Source: Diploscapter coronatus
Taxonomy: Eukaryota; Nematoda; Chromadorea; Rhabditida; Rhabditidae
NCBI GenBank assembly: GCA_964036155.1
Contig: OZ038422.1
Coordinates: forward strand, 29,783,201 to 29,847,200
Length of the DNA: 64,000 nucleotides
Reading direction: 5' to 3'
The translations under genes and the position numbers were made by a program. The notes below the pieces were generated by a model. It worked only from the letters and a program-made list of their open reading frames with translations, did not search any database and was not told the origin of the DNA. Every line of letters starts with the position of its first letter. The first letter of the stretch is position 1. This document shows positions 1 through 11,016 of this stretch, piece after piece.

Positions 1-819
1 TAGTTTTGTATAGCGGTATAAATAATTCTTCCAAAATGATATGCTCTCATATCACAAGACATTACGAATTCGTCAGTCTTCTTAATGTTATTCAAATGGT
101 CTATTACTGTTCCAATGTTCGTGTTTTAATTTTTTTGCTATCATGCATCTCTTATCTTTGTTTTCCAACTCTAAAATCTATTTTACTTCTTCTGTTCTAA
201 ATTTCCATGAAATGGAAATCGGAAAGTTTATCGTGAACGTTGATGAAATCAAGATGCATTCCAGCAAAAGTGAAGAAAGTTGAATTAAAATTGTGTATAC
301 TTTTTATTAGATAAAATCTCGAATAGGATAAAGTTTGTACCAAAAATACGAGAGAAACCTCTATAAATTTGTACAAATCGAGAAATCTACTATCTGACGG
401 ATTGACGAAACTTTCTCCTCACACTATTCATTTTACTTTTGCTTCCCTTCCTGTCTCTAACTATAGGGTCCGTCAGTACGTCTAAGAAACTGCCGTACAA
501 ATCACTTAATTTATGGTATAAATTGCCTCTACCCCAAATATCTCCACCTACTTTCCTTTCAAGTTTGTTAGAAAACTGCAGTACTCTTCTCTGGCGAATT
601 TCCTCCAGGATACATCATGTCTATTCTTATCACTTCAAATTCAAATCACCAGTTTAGACTTTCTTATCAATAATGAATAATTTCCTCCAGACCCGTTCAT
701 TTTTTTTCTTCCCCAAGCAAAATGAATCGCGCCCGCTATATAAATAATTCTGCAGACTTTTCTGTTTATACTAATTTTTCGGTACTTTCTTAGTTTCTTG
801 TTTATTTTGAGGACTGCCT
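1..819. other. Intergenic region upstream of the first Ly-6-like gene
   Basis: I see no exon chain here. The short open frames (about 6-200 and 439-657) lack coding-type base composition and good splice partners. The last 130 bases hold the promoter block described separately. Confidence 0.6.
693..744 (+). promoter_or_regulatory. Promoter block of Ly-6-like gene 1, with TATA box
   Basis: The block starts with CCGTTCAT, followed by a T-rich run and TTCCCCA, and ends in GCCCGCTATATAAA. The TATA box is at 737-744, about 83 bases before the ATG at 820. The same arrangement recurs at 1892-1945 before the neighbouring paralog, which is the main reason to call it regulatory. Role inferred from conservation and position. 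Confidence 0.6.
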
Positions 820-1463
820 ATGAATTTGCTTGTTCTATCAGTGCTCATCGGAATAACCTCAGTGGATTCCCTGATGTGTGCAACTTCCGAAACGGAATAC
901 GAATTTTGTGGGGTGGAGTTTCTATTTTTCGTAAGTAAAATTCAATTCCATTCTTAAAACTGGGGCTTTTCTTTCAGAAGAACAAATGCTACAGCTACAC
1001 AAACATGGAGAACAAAATCATACGCGGATGTGTAGATTTGTTCCATATGTCGCCTATTAGTCCCGTAAGTTTATTTTTATTTCATTTCAATAACTTCTTC
1101 TGAAACTTCGTGAAGAAATCAACTTTGATCATGAAGGTATTTCAAATGAATGGCATTTCAGTGCGCAGTCGGCTCCTGTTACTTCAACGACATTCTACCT
1201 ATAGTTAGCAAAGGTCGAATGTGCTGCTGTAATTCAGGTAATTTGAAATTTTCCAGATTTAGAAAATAACATCTTTCCAATCCCTTCTAATCTTAGATCT
1301 TAAATATTTTGTTAAGTTGCAACAGTGTGGCATTTTCTAATACTTTAATTCAGATAACTGTAATCTGGTCTTCACTCATCCACTAGCTCCACTTCCGGAC
1401 AGACCGATTCCTATACCATACAAAGAAGATCTAGAATCATATCTACTAAATTCGGATATATGA
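820..1463 (+). CDS. Small secreted Ly-6/uPAR-like (three-finger) protein, copy 1
   Basis: Four exons (820-930, 978-1064, 1162-1237, 1354-1463) give 127 aa. Residues 1 to about 18 form a hydrophobic signal peptide (MNLLVLSVLIGITS). The mature part is cysteine-rich and ends its core with CCC-x4-CN, the closing signature of Ly-6/uPAR/CD59-type three-finger domains. A proline-rich tail of about 30 residues follows, with no clear hydrophobic C-terminus, so the protein is probably free and secreted rather than GPI-anchored. The start is set by the signal peptide and by the TATA box 83 bases upstream. The gene at 2008-2453 is a tandem paralog. Family members act as extracellular ligands or receptor modulators; the specific role here is unknown. 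The last intron falls inside the CCC-x4-CN motif. Confidence 0.75.
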
Positions 1464-1891
1464 TAAACGACCATTTTGCTTGCCAAACATTTTATTTAGA
1501 ATGTCTGTACAGTTCAAATCTCATATTTATCACATTCTTGTTTGTAAATATATTTGCGCTAAGTAAATTGCTTGATGTACAAATTGTAAATATATTATTT
1601 TTGTAATTTAGATAGATAGAAACTGTTAGTAAAACTAATTTTTCGAATAAAGATTTGGTTCATATCGAATTATTAAAATAACAAAAATAAGGTATGAAAG
1701 CAAAGTGAAGTATAGCATGCAAGCAACGTCCAAATTTTCAATTAATAAAGTCCCAAAATGCTACTCTTGCACTTGAATTTCATTCTCCAGGTCAACTTCA
1801 TGATTCGTAATCTTATTTTTGTCTTATCGCCATCTCACTAATTCAAGCTCTTATCTGTCGATGAATAATTTTAAAAGCAGACTCTTCAAAA
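1464..1891. other. 3' region of copy 1 and spacer between the two paralogs
   Basis: No coding exon seen. A canonical AATAAA lies at 1646-1651, about 185 bases after the stop of the first gene, and is its likely polyadenylation signal. The rest is AT-rich spacer leading into the second promoter copy. Confidence 0.5.
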
Positions 1892-1945
1892 CCGTTCATT
1901 TTTTATTTCTTCCCCACCAAGATTAATCGTCGCCCACTATATAAA
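1892..1945 (+). promoter_or_regulatory. Promoter block of Ly-6-like gene 2, with TATA box
   Basis: This is a second copy of the block at 693-744: CCGTTCAT, a T-rich run, TTCCCCA, then CGCCCACTATATAAA. The TATA box is at 1938-1945, 70 bases before the ATG at 2008. The order and spacing of its parts match the first copy. Confidence 0.6.
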
Positions 1946-2007
1946 CCATAATAACTTCAGACAATATCGTTATTTTTCATTCAGAGTTTCTAGCTCAAAA
2001 GGTTAGT

Positions 2008-2453
2008 ATGCATAATCTCTATGCTGCCCTGATCACGGCTACTTTGTTTCCATTCGGGTCTGCTTTGGTTTGTGCCGTAAACGAGACGACTTCGGAAGAT
2101 TGTGGCTTCGCATTTATATTTGTATAATCCCCATGCTTACTTCAAAACATAAGTTTCTTTCAGGCACATAGATGCTACAGTTATACCGACCCAAATACCA
2201 ACGTTATTACTCGTGGTTGCGCCAGCTTTTTTCATAGATCTTTTCTCAGTTCGGTAAACATGAAATTTCGTTACGAAGTATTTGTAAAAAGCTTTAGAAT
2301 TGTGTCGTTAACTATTGCACCATGGACGATTTATTTCGATTCAGCGATCCAGGACGAAAGTGTTGCTGCGATTTCGATAGATGCAATTTGAAGTTCGTCG
2401 ACAATCTAACGATACCTCCAAAAATTCTATCCAATAGAGTGGCTGAGTTGTAA
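2008..2453 (+). CDS. Small secreted Ly-6/uPAR-like (three-finger) protein, copy 2
   Basis: Three exons (2008-2121, 2164-2253, 2298-2453) give 119 aa. An N-terminal signal peptide of about 20 residues is followed by a cysteine framework like that of the upstream paralog: CAVNE, DCGF, RCYSY, GCASF, NYC, then CCCDFDRCN. The first two introns sit where they do in copy 1. The intron that splits the CCC-x4-CN motif in copy 1 is absent, so one copy has lost or gained an intron. An AATAAA at 2710-2715, about 260 bases after the stop, may be the polyadenylation signal. Function is unknown beyond a secreted three-finger-type protein. Confidence 0.75.
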
Positions 2454-2899
2454 CAAAATATGTTAGCTTGTACATAAGCTTTTTCTGTTTCAAGTATTTA
2501 TTTTATTCACCACATTTTTGTGACTGGAACAGAATTGTTGCACTGTTTAGGTAGACTCATGGTACTTCATGTTCATGTTATTTTTGATTGTTTATTGCTT
2601 GTAAATATTGTCCCTCTATCTATCAAATCATTATTTGATGTACAAAATGTAAATGCTCAATTTTTGCTGTAGCAAACAGCGACTTATCAGTATTAAACTG
2701 AGTCATGTGAATAAAGAATTGCTTTATCGACAGGAATTTTTGAATCATTATAGACATACTTACATAATTAAAGACCAAATGGATTTGTTTATATTACATA
2801 TGCAGAATTGAAGGTGATATAAAATTGAAAATCCCTTTCGGAAGGAAACATTTCCGTAGCTGTTGCTGTCATTTATTCAGAGGTAACAACTGGAACTGA

Positions 2900-5688
2900 T
2901 TAGATTTTCTCCAGAGCTTGGTCCAAATCAGCGATAATATCGTTGGAGTTTTCGATTCCGATGCTAAAATAAATACTTCTGAACAAAAACTCTAGAACTT
3001 TCATGAGAAAATTACGATCATTTTCAAAAGTTCTTGATAAACAAGCTATCAATGAAAGTTTTCTAAACAAAAAGTGTTGAAAAATTGGATTGGTTAACTT
3101 TTTCACAATCAGTACTTGCTCCATCGAGATTAATTTTTACAGTCATCCTACCTGAACCTCAGCATCCCTTCCGGAATTGTTCCCGGCCATCCCTTCGTGA
3201 TGAGCTGTTTTCCGTGACTCATCGATAGCGGATGTTCTATTTTCGATTCGGTCCCACCGAGTGAAATTGAGTGCACGATAATGCGGAGGTTCTGGAGAAT
3301 TACTAACTGATCATTAATCCCGGAGAAGAAAAAGAAGATTACACACTTGGAGTGCACTATTAGAGCAAACATGAGTAATCGACTAATGAATGAATTTATG
3401 AATGGAAGTGAAAGTTTACAGTTTACAACTTTCGGGGTTTCAGAATAAACAAATACAAATCCAGACTAATGAGCATTAATGAAACTTTGTCTATTAGGTC
3501 ACTTCAAGAAGAGTACAAGTTACAGATGAAATGTTTTTACCTCAACCAATTTGGTAGCCTTCTCAGCAGTTCCGACGTCAAAAGCCATCATTCCGGAGAA
3601 TTTACTCATCATCTGATTTGCGTACTTATGCCCAGGGTGAGACTCCAAGCCGGGGTACTTGATCCATTTTACCTAGACTGTACATGATTCAACGGGGGCT
3701 CTATACATTTCAGTCTAATCAATCGATCAAGAATTTCATGCACTTGCATATGACGTCTTGTATGTATAGAAGGGTATGACCGACACAGAGACAGCTGTAA
3801 TTGCTAGTGATTCTCTTTATCATTTCTCTGCTTTTCCCACATTCCCTATCATCCCTACCCATAGACAAGTACATCCGTCTGCAAATACAGGCCGTCCTGC
3901 CATATCGTGCCTAATTCCGATCAACTCTACCTTAGGATGTTTCTCGAGATGCTGTGCGACGATCATCGCGTTGTCGGAGATTCTGTCCAGTCGAATCGCC
4001 AAAGTTTTTATTCCTCTCGCCAACAAGGATGCATCGAATGGCGACTAAATCAGTATCAAAGATCAGAAAATGTTCTTGTAGCTGGAATTGGTTAAAAATC
4101 GTCAAATTCTTTTGTTCACCAGGATACAGACCAAAAGATTCATGGCTCTATGAAGCTTGCTGAAGACGAAAAAGGAATTTACCATCGAGCTTCCCGTCGT
4201 TAGTTGCTGAGACTTCAATCGCTTCCAGTTCGCCTCATCTCTACAAGTGACACAACCACCGATGATGTCAGTATGGCCACCGAGGTATTTCGAGCTGAAT
4301 CTTCTATTTTCAATAAAACGTCACATTTAGAAGAGCCACCAGCTATGCAAAACCAAGTCCGCGCCGAATTTGATGGGTTGAACTATGTAAGGAGATGCGA
4401 AGGTTGTGTCGATCAAATAGATTGCCTAGAGCTTTATCATTAAAAATGCTCTACTAAAACGGAAGCTTGAAAATCAAGCAAGCATCAAATTTATTCTTTT
4501 CAAATTCACCAGGCACGATATCTAGCTTTCAGATGATCTCCAAATTAGGCAAAACTCTCTAGAAATTTCCTTACATTATGTTTATGAGCCACTTCAATGG
4601 TTCCTAGAACATCGGGAATAGAAACGGTAGGATTTCCGAAGATCTCACAGAACACTAGCTGAAATTCAATCTTCTTCCGGATTAACTACATTTCCCTACC
4701 TTCGTATTTGGCTTCATTGCTTTTTCAACAGCCTGTACGAGATTATCGCCTTCTGCGTCGACGTCGATGAAGGTTATCTGAAAATCAAAAGGTTAAACTT
4801 CCAGGAATAAAATTTAAACCTCAACTCCCCATCGCACCAAGGTATCAACAAAAAATGTAAAGGTGCTCGAATAGATCGGAATCATGCAAATCTAAATCGA
4901 AGAATTACAAAGAAATCTTTTAAGTCTTGATAGGAAAATAGAAAAGTACCATATGCGATTTCGGATCAAGAAACTCCAAGAATACTGCTGTTCCCGCTGC
5001 TAGGCCAGAACTGTACAGCAAAGTTCCTTGTCCTGGAAATTTCCATGCTTTAAGAGTTGTGATCAAGAAATTACCCTGTTCAATCTCATTGATGATGACT
5101 TCAACGTTTTCCGTAGTCGGGTTTCCGCATCGTTGATAGCAATAGTTTGAGCCCTGAACCTTCAATTTTAGAAAGCCTTTGAAAACCTCGGGTTCCTCTT
5201 GAAGTTATTTTACTTCATGATCCATCTGCTGATATCGGTGTTTATAAATTGAAGAATTGAAGGAAAATTACATGATTCGGCTCCGACCATTGTGCAGCGG
5301 TTTTGAATCGATAGGCTGTTGTCTGGTAGATCGGCACGACGACAGGATCGCAATTCTCCAAAGGCTTGGCGTGAGAAACTTGAATCCGAGTACAGACGTG
5401 CAGCTTTGCGAATCTAAAAGCTACTTTCATTCAATTTCTCAATAAAAACCTACTCTTCACCCATCTTCTCTTCAGTAGCATTTTGACCGCGTGGAAAGGG
5501 GAAGCTGAAAATTTATCATCCAAAATGAGGTTGAAAAATATCGTTTTTCTAAATAACTTGGCGTCACACAATAGTATAAAATCGTTAAAATGATATAGGA
5601 CAACAACTCTCAAATTTGAACATTTCCTTACTACATTTACATTTTTTGATCATTTGAACAAGGAACTAAAAATTTGAACTCACCTCAT
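2900..5688 (-). CDS. PLP-dependent transsulfuration enzyme (cystathionine lyase family)
   Basis: Fourteen exons join in frame: 5688-5684, 5504-5454, 5413-5272, 5153-5075, 5032-4950, 4891-4820, 4777-4700, 4658-4575, 4425-4340, 4294-4183, 4044-3931, 3672-3541, 3291-3152, 2963-2900. The product is 413 aa, usual for the Cys/Met-metabolism PLP family. Landmarks in order: PVVVPIYQTTAYRF, YQRCGNPT, YSSGLAAGTA (phosphate-binding turn), IYSST, ID-TTFASPY (the Asp contacting the PLP nitrogen), HSCSKYLGGHTD (Schiff-base Lys), YPGLESHPGHKYA, and a C-terminal SLGG-ESKIEHP segment. Members cleave cystathionine (gamma- or beta-lyase) or related sulphur amino acids, normally in the cytosol. The Arg that usually follows GNPT is Thr here, so I do not choose between gamma-, beta- and methionine-lyase activity. 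The first exon has only 5 coding bases. AATAAA on this strand at 2877-2872 is a plausible polyadenylation signal. Confidence 0.9.
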
Positions 5689-8652
5689 TGCGGAATTCAG
5701 CGTATTCGTGGAGAAATCAGCACTACTTTGATAAAATTCGAATCAAATGTTGTTTCGCTTCTTTGAGGGCTCGATTTTATATCGCCAATCAGTTAGTTGT
5801 TTAATTATATGCTCTTCAGCAATTGTCTATAATTGCATACAGAGTTTAACGAGCACTACTGGGTCATGAGATAAAGCATTAGACGAGATCGTCACATGGA
5901 GTGGGTAAATAACGATACAAGAAAGTCATATTGCGTGAAGATTAAAAAACTTCCAAATTTGTTTTCATCCCGTTTCAGCATCATTAAAGTTATAAACTTT
6001 GACTAGATCATTCGCTAGCATTGCTAGAGTTGGTTAGAATTCATCCAATTAATTGAGGTTGCTATTCTTGAGTTGAGTAATATATATTGTGGACTACTGA
6101 TTACTCGATGAAAATGAAAAATAACATTTTCTTGCACACAAACTTAAAAAATGTGCATATCAAACTTGTTCACTATTTCATGCATTCTCTTTTTCTCTCT
6201 TCTTTTCTTTATTCGTTCTTTTACAAAATCCGTAAGGTAATATGCTTATCTGAATGCATATCTGTTTATTTTTGCGCATATAAAAATGCGTCATTTTCGT
6301 TTTCATCAAGTAATCGGAAGACCACAATAAAAATTCATTGAAATTTTAAAGGCTCTTTAAAATCAACTCAATAAGACAAAAACAATAATGATGAGTGAGT
6401 ACATAAAAGTGCAGGCGAAAAATTCGGTGAAATGATAAAATGATAAGTAGCGGTGCAAATTTCCCAAATCAATTGTCGAAAAACCAACCGAAACAAGATA
6501 ACGGACACGTGTCTTGGAAATAAAATTCACAAGAGATGTAAACAATTCGAGAATAAAGAATCTAAAATTCCAAAGGAGCTCAATGAATGCAAACTTTATC
6601 AGTTTTCCAGAAACTGCTTGCAGAATTGGTCTTTCAAAGAGGAAGCTTGAATTCTTTAGAAGGTATTTGAAGGAAAAAAATTGAAAAATGCAATTCGAAG
6701 TAAAGATACAAAATTAGAATGTAGTGAAGTTGAATTGAAGACCATTTTTGAATGATCATCAGGAATCGTCATTGCAACTTCGTTAGAGTCGAGTAAACAA
6801 CATCGTCCTTCTTCGCTTCAGGCAATCTTTGGATCGTCAATTAACGATGATGCGATAATTGCCTAATAACTCACGAAATAAAGATTGGAGTAATTAATCC
6901 TTCTTTTCAGCTGGCTTCTGCTCCCCTCGCCCATGTCGAGTAATGCCTCTATCTGCTCTTCGACCCTTCAGCGAAAATATCATCAATGGTGATATAAAAA
7001 CAAAATGCATTATTTTTCATGAGGTTTTTTTTCGAGAAATTGATTGGGAGAGATAAAATCAATCATTTTAATCGATTGAAATAATACGAATGAAGCGCAA
7101 TTACTGTAAAATATCGCTATTTTGGGTAAAACTTTGATGCAAAAATCGAAGCTACTCGAAGAAAATTTTAAATTTTATTTTCACTAAAATAGATTTTTGA
7201 ACCTGTTCTACAAAAGTAGGCCTATTCAAGAACTGTACAAGACTTTATAACGGTAGTACTGTATCGTCCTGCGTTTATTATGCAATTTTCCTTGGGAGAA
7301 TTTATAATGCAAATGTGTTTCGATGAAAGGAACAATTTTTGTTCGCATTGTTTTTCATGAAAAATAATATTTTTGATAAAATCGCTTTTCAAAGGCAGAA
7401 ATGGGCGTAGCTTGTGGCCTCTATCCATATTCTGGTGTATTTCAAGAGAAATCAAATGAATGAGTCATCCATGATTTACCACTTCTTTCGCTTTCATTCC
7501 TAAGCCATCTGTATCCGTTTCGAAACATGTGGATTTGATTTCGATCAGTCTTGAAGTCTCGAATTTTCTTTCTATTCTATTGATTCAAGTTCGTCAGAAT
7601 ATTCCCTAACCTTTAACAATCAGTCAAAATTCGATGATTTCACCCTAATCTTTGCATTACAGTAGTCTACAAAGTTGCCAAGTTGTTATCGATTTTTTAA
7701 ATTTTCATTTTTTGATAACTTTATCGTATCACACGGCCATCAGTTGTGACAAACAATTTCTTTCTCTGTATTTTCGTTTTCGTTCTCTTGCTTCTCAATA
7801 CTATTTCCCGGGTTGGTTGTAGATTTTGTGACTTTTCTTTGCTGTCTTGGACACTCTCGTTTCCTGCTGCTCTCTCGTTGCATCTAAACGTTTGGAGGGC
7901 AGGCTTGATGGGCCATAAATGTAAATGCGCCTCTCAGATGGAGAGGAGAAAGTTAGAGAAAGACGCTCGCAAAAAGTGCATAAAATCAGGAGATCTCAGG
8001 AAGCAGAAACCACGGAAATAGCAAGGATTTGTTATAGTTAGAGAAAGAATTACAAACGATGTCTTCACGGTTGCGTCGAACCAGTGTACCTTTGCACCAC
8101 CACCTCACTCCCCTTGGGCTGGACACACGGCCCTAAATCCTATCGATTTCACATAACTCCGGAACGATTCAAAATAACGTTTCTCCATCTTTACAATCTC
8201 TCAGGAGACCTCTATCTCTACCAATTCAATCTCGCTCAATTGGCCTCAAGCTCGAGAAATATTCCCGAAATTTCTATCGCTGAATTTTTCCTAGAGATTT
8301 TATCGTTGAATCATGGCAAATTTTATATTATCCATTGCTTCTTGTTCTTGATGGAAGAAAAATCTCATTTTATCTGAAAGATTTGATACACTCGGATAAA
8401 AATCCATTTCCTACTCACGTTGATCATTAAAGTCTTGGTTCGAGCTTCATTATCTCATTTATTAGTTTCATGTTTGCATATTTTATGATGACATCGCGTT
8501 GCTAATTCCTAAAATGACACTAATGCGTGAAAAATCCGTCGATAATCTGTTTGTTCAAACCAAGACTTTGAACATGGAACTTTTAAACTGTTAAAATTCA
8601 CGTTCGATTATTGATAACTTGGCATTTCTTATTAATCAAACTTCAATTTTAG
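5689..8652. other. Intergenic region between the lyase and Wnt genes
   Basis: About 3 kb of AT-rich sequence. I found no exon chain that closes in frame. Open frames at 7746-8021 and 8084-8377 have no convincing start or splice partners. The sequence after TTCTTTTCAG at about 6910 could be a 5' untranslated exon, but I cannot support it. The segment just before 8653 ends in TTTTAG, so upstream Wnt leader exons may lie here. Confidence 0.4.
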
Positions 8653-11016
8653 ATGGATTTATTTGCAATAATTCTGTTATTCCTACCACATTGTGCAGTT
8701 TTAACGGAAATTCCATATAATTGGCTGTAAGTTTTTTATTCTAATGAAATACTTCTGTTACAATTTCTTGGGGCCTTCGAATATTTCGACCTGAAAGAAT
8801 TCTATTTCCAACTTTTAGAAATTTGGCAGTCTTACGAGCATCTGATTACCAGCCTCGAACAGATCATTGGAGGGGCAGACAAGTCTACGAGGCTTTGTGC
8901 AAACGCTTACAAGGACTCACGCCTCATCAACAAGCTTTATGCCAACAGGTATTTTTTTTATCTAATCAGTAACTTTTCTGATTGAATACTTTTCAAGACG
9001 AGGAAAAAGATTATCATTCAATAGAAAAGCAATGGCAGGCATTTTCAATAGATATCAAATGACGAGATTTCAGCACCCAGCTGCAATACCCTTTGTCGCC
9101 AAAGGCGTCCGAGAAGCTCTACTTCAATGTCAGCAACAGTTCCAATTTGATAGGTCAGAATTGTGTTCATGTTCTTTATTGATTGTGCGAGCATCAATTC
9201 TGCCAAGATAACACGACAATTCATCACTTTTATTTCATGTGTTAGGTGCAAAACGACATTTGAGTGAGATTTATGACATAGGAAAAGCTAGAAAAGAATA
9301 TCTTTGGAAATTCTGCAAAATTTTACGAGATCGAAAATTTTAGATGGAATTGCTCTTCTCGAGATGAAGTTACTGAAGGCCCTCATGGTCCGTTTCAAGA
9401 TATTCTGGGACGAACTTTTCGATCGAGTAGGTCTAAAATATTAACATTCATAGAAAAATCAAGAAAGGATTGCCAAATAAAGAAGAACGGTGGAAAAATT
9501 CAGCGACCCGCGAAGCCGCCTATCTTGCAGCGATTTCGAGCGCATCAATAGTCCACTCGATCACGAAAGGATGCACGACGGGCAATCTGACTGAGTGCGG
9601 CTGCGACAGCAAACCCAATTTGCAGAGATACGCGATCGAAGAGGATATTTTGGTAGGATTTGATTCTTTGTGGGTTAATCCGGAGAGGGCTTCTTCGAAA
9701 GGTTAAATTCGTCGAAAGGTATAATATTTTCTGAAGAGCTTGGGTTTGCATGTCAATTTCAAAAGGTGAAAATCGTTCAACTCTTCAAACATGCTATCAT
9801 CTAAAAGAAGTAACAACCATCCTTTCTTCCTATTTCTTGATTTTTTCACCACAAAGAATTTGAGATAAAGATTTTCTGCGAGATATAGAAAAATCGTTAA
9901 AAAATTTAGGGCGGTCAACGAAGGCAACGCGCCAACATCGAGCAATTTTCATGGGGAGGATGCTCTGATAATGTGCCTTATGGCGTAAAGTTCGCTAGAA
10001 AGTAAGGGTTTTGGAAAACAGATCAGAAACTTGAATATTTTAGATTCCTCGATGAATGGGAGCAAGAGCAATTCAACAAGACGAAAGACGTCAGTCATTT
10101 GGTCAGGAAGCATAATCATTTCGTTGGAAGGGAGGTAAACATTTCACTTTATCTTTTTTCAAAAGTTGAATTAAATTTAGGCAATAGCTCAAAACGTTCG
10201 AAAGCAGTGCCGATGTCACGGCGTTTCTGGCTCATGTGAATTCCGAACTTGTTGGCTGCAAATGCCGAAATTCGTCGAGGTCGCTGAAATGCTCAAGAAA
10301 CGATACGAGCATTTCGCGGTTCAGGTATTCTTTCTAGAGAATATTATTTAACTTTTTCCTAAATTTTAGGTAACGAAAAGAGCAAAGAAGCGTTTACGGC
10401 GGAAGGATCGAGCAGAACGGGGCACTCCCTTGAGAGGAAATGAAATGGCCTATGTGCAACGATCACCTTCTTATTGTGAGAGGAATGATACGATAGGTTT
10501 GTTTTTTTTTAGAAATGAATGCATAAGGCAATTTTAGAATTAATTCAAATGAAAAAATATCTTGCATTTAAAAATCTCGAGAAATCATTCTATTCTATTG
10601 TAGGGCGGAAATGAACTGAAGTCTCACATCCAAAATTGCACATTTTTCCGTCAATTGCGCCACAATCAATCCGCAAATGCACAACCTTGGATGTGAGACT
10701 TTCCCCCGTTCATTTTCACCCGACAATACCGACTTCGTATAAAATAAGGGGGGAATTATCAAGATTTAGAATGCTCTTCCCAGGCTTAGCAATCTTTTTG
10801 AAGAATAGATAATTTCTAGGAATATTGGGTACCTCTGGTCGTGAATGTAAGCATGGAAGCTACGAATCGGACAGTTGTGATTTGCTGTGTTGCGGACGAG
10901 GGTTTAACACGCGAATCGAAACGAGAACGCAGCAGTGCCATTGCAAGTTCGTGTGGTGCTGCGAGGTGAAATGCGAACAGTGCATCGAAGATGTGGCTGT
11001 GCACACTTGCAAATGA
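8653..11016 (+). CDS. Wnt-family secreted signalling ligand
   Basis: Ten exons (8653-8726, 8819-8948, 9074-9153, 9344-9426, 9504-9652, 9910-10001, 10044-10134, 10181-10324, 10370-10496, 10820-11016) give 388 aa, normal for a Wnt. A signal peptide (MDLFAIILLFLP...) is followed by family landmarks: LTPHQQALCQQHP, GVREALLQCQ, FDRWNCSS, the TTREAAYLAAISSA helix, WGGCSDNV, and the diagnostic CRCHGVSGSCEFRTCW. The second Ser of HGVSGS is the position acylated by Porcupine in characterised Wnts. The C-terminal domain is cysteine-rich and ends in HTCK, as expected. The protein should be lipidated, secreted and bound by Frizzled receptors. I do not assign it to a named nematode Wnt. The ATG directly follows a TTTTAG acceptor, which suggests a 5' leader exon or spliced-leader addition. 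The last intron holds an inverted-repeat element. Confidence 0.95.
10598..10726. mobile_element. Small non-autonomous inverted-repeat (MITE-like) element in a Wnt intron
   Basis: The 129-bp segment has long imperfect terminal inverted repeats. The left arm reads TTGTAGGGCGGAAATGAAC, then AAGTCTCACATCCAA. The right arm is its near complement, TTGGATGTGAGACTT followed by GTTCATTTTCACCCGACAA. TA dinucleotides flank both ends (10596-10597 and 10727-10728), as expected for a TA target-site duplication. It has no coding capacity. It lies entirely within the intron between Wnt exons 9 and 10. Assignment to a Tc1/mariner-type MITE is inferred from the TA flanks. Confidence 0.65.

Noticed and set aside
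7746..8021. 91-codon plus-strand open frame with hydrophobic start and basic end
   Set aside because: It starts with GTG rather than ATG, has no splice partners, and its codon use does not resemble the surrounding real exons.
8084..8377. 97-codon plus-strand open frame before the Wnt gene
   Set aside because: No signal peptide, domain or matching splice sites; the Wnt start at 8653 has its own acceptor and does not need it.
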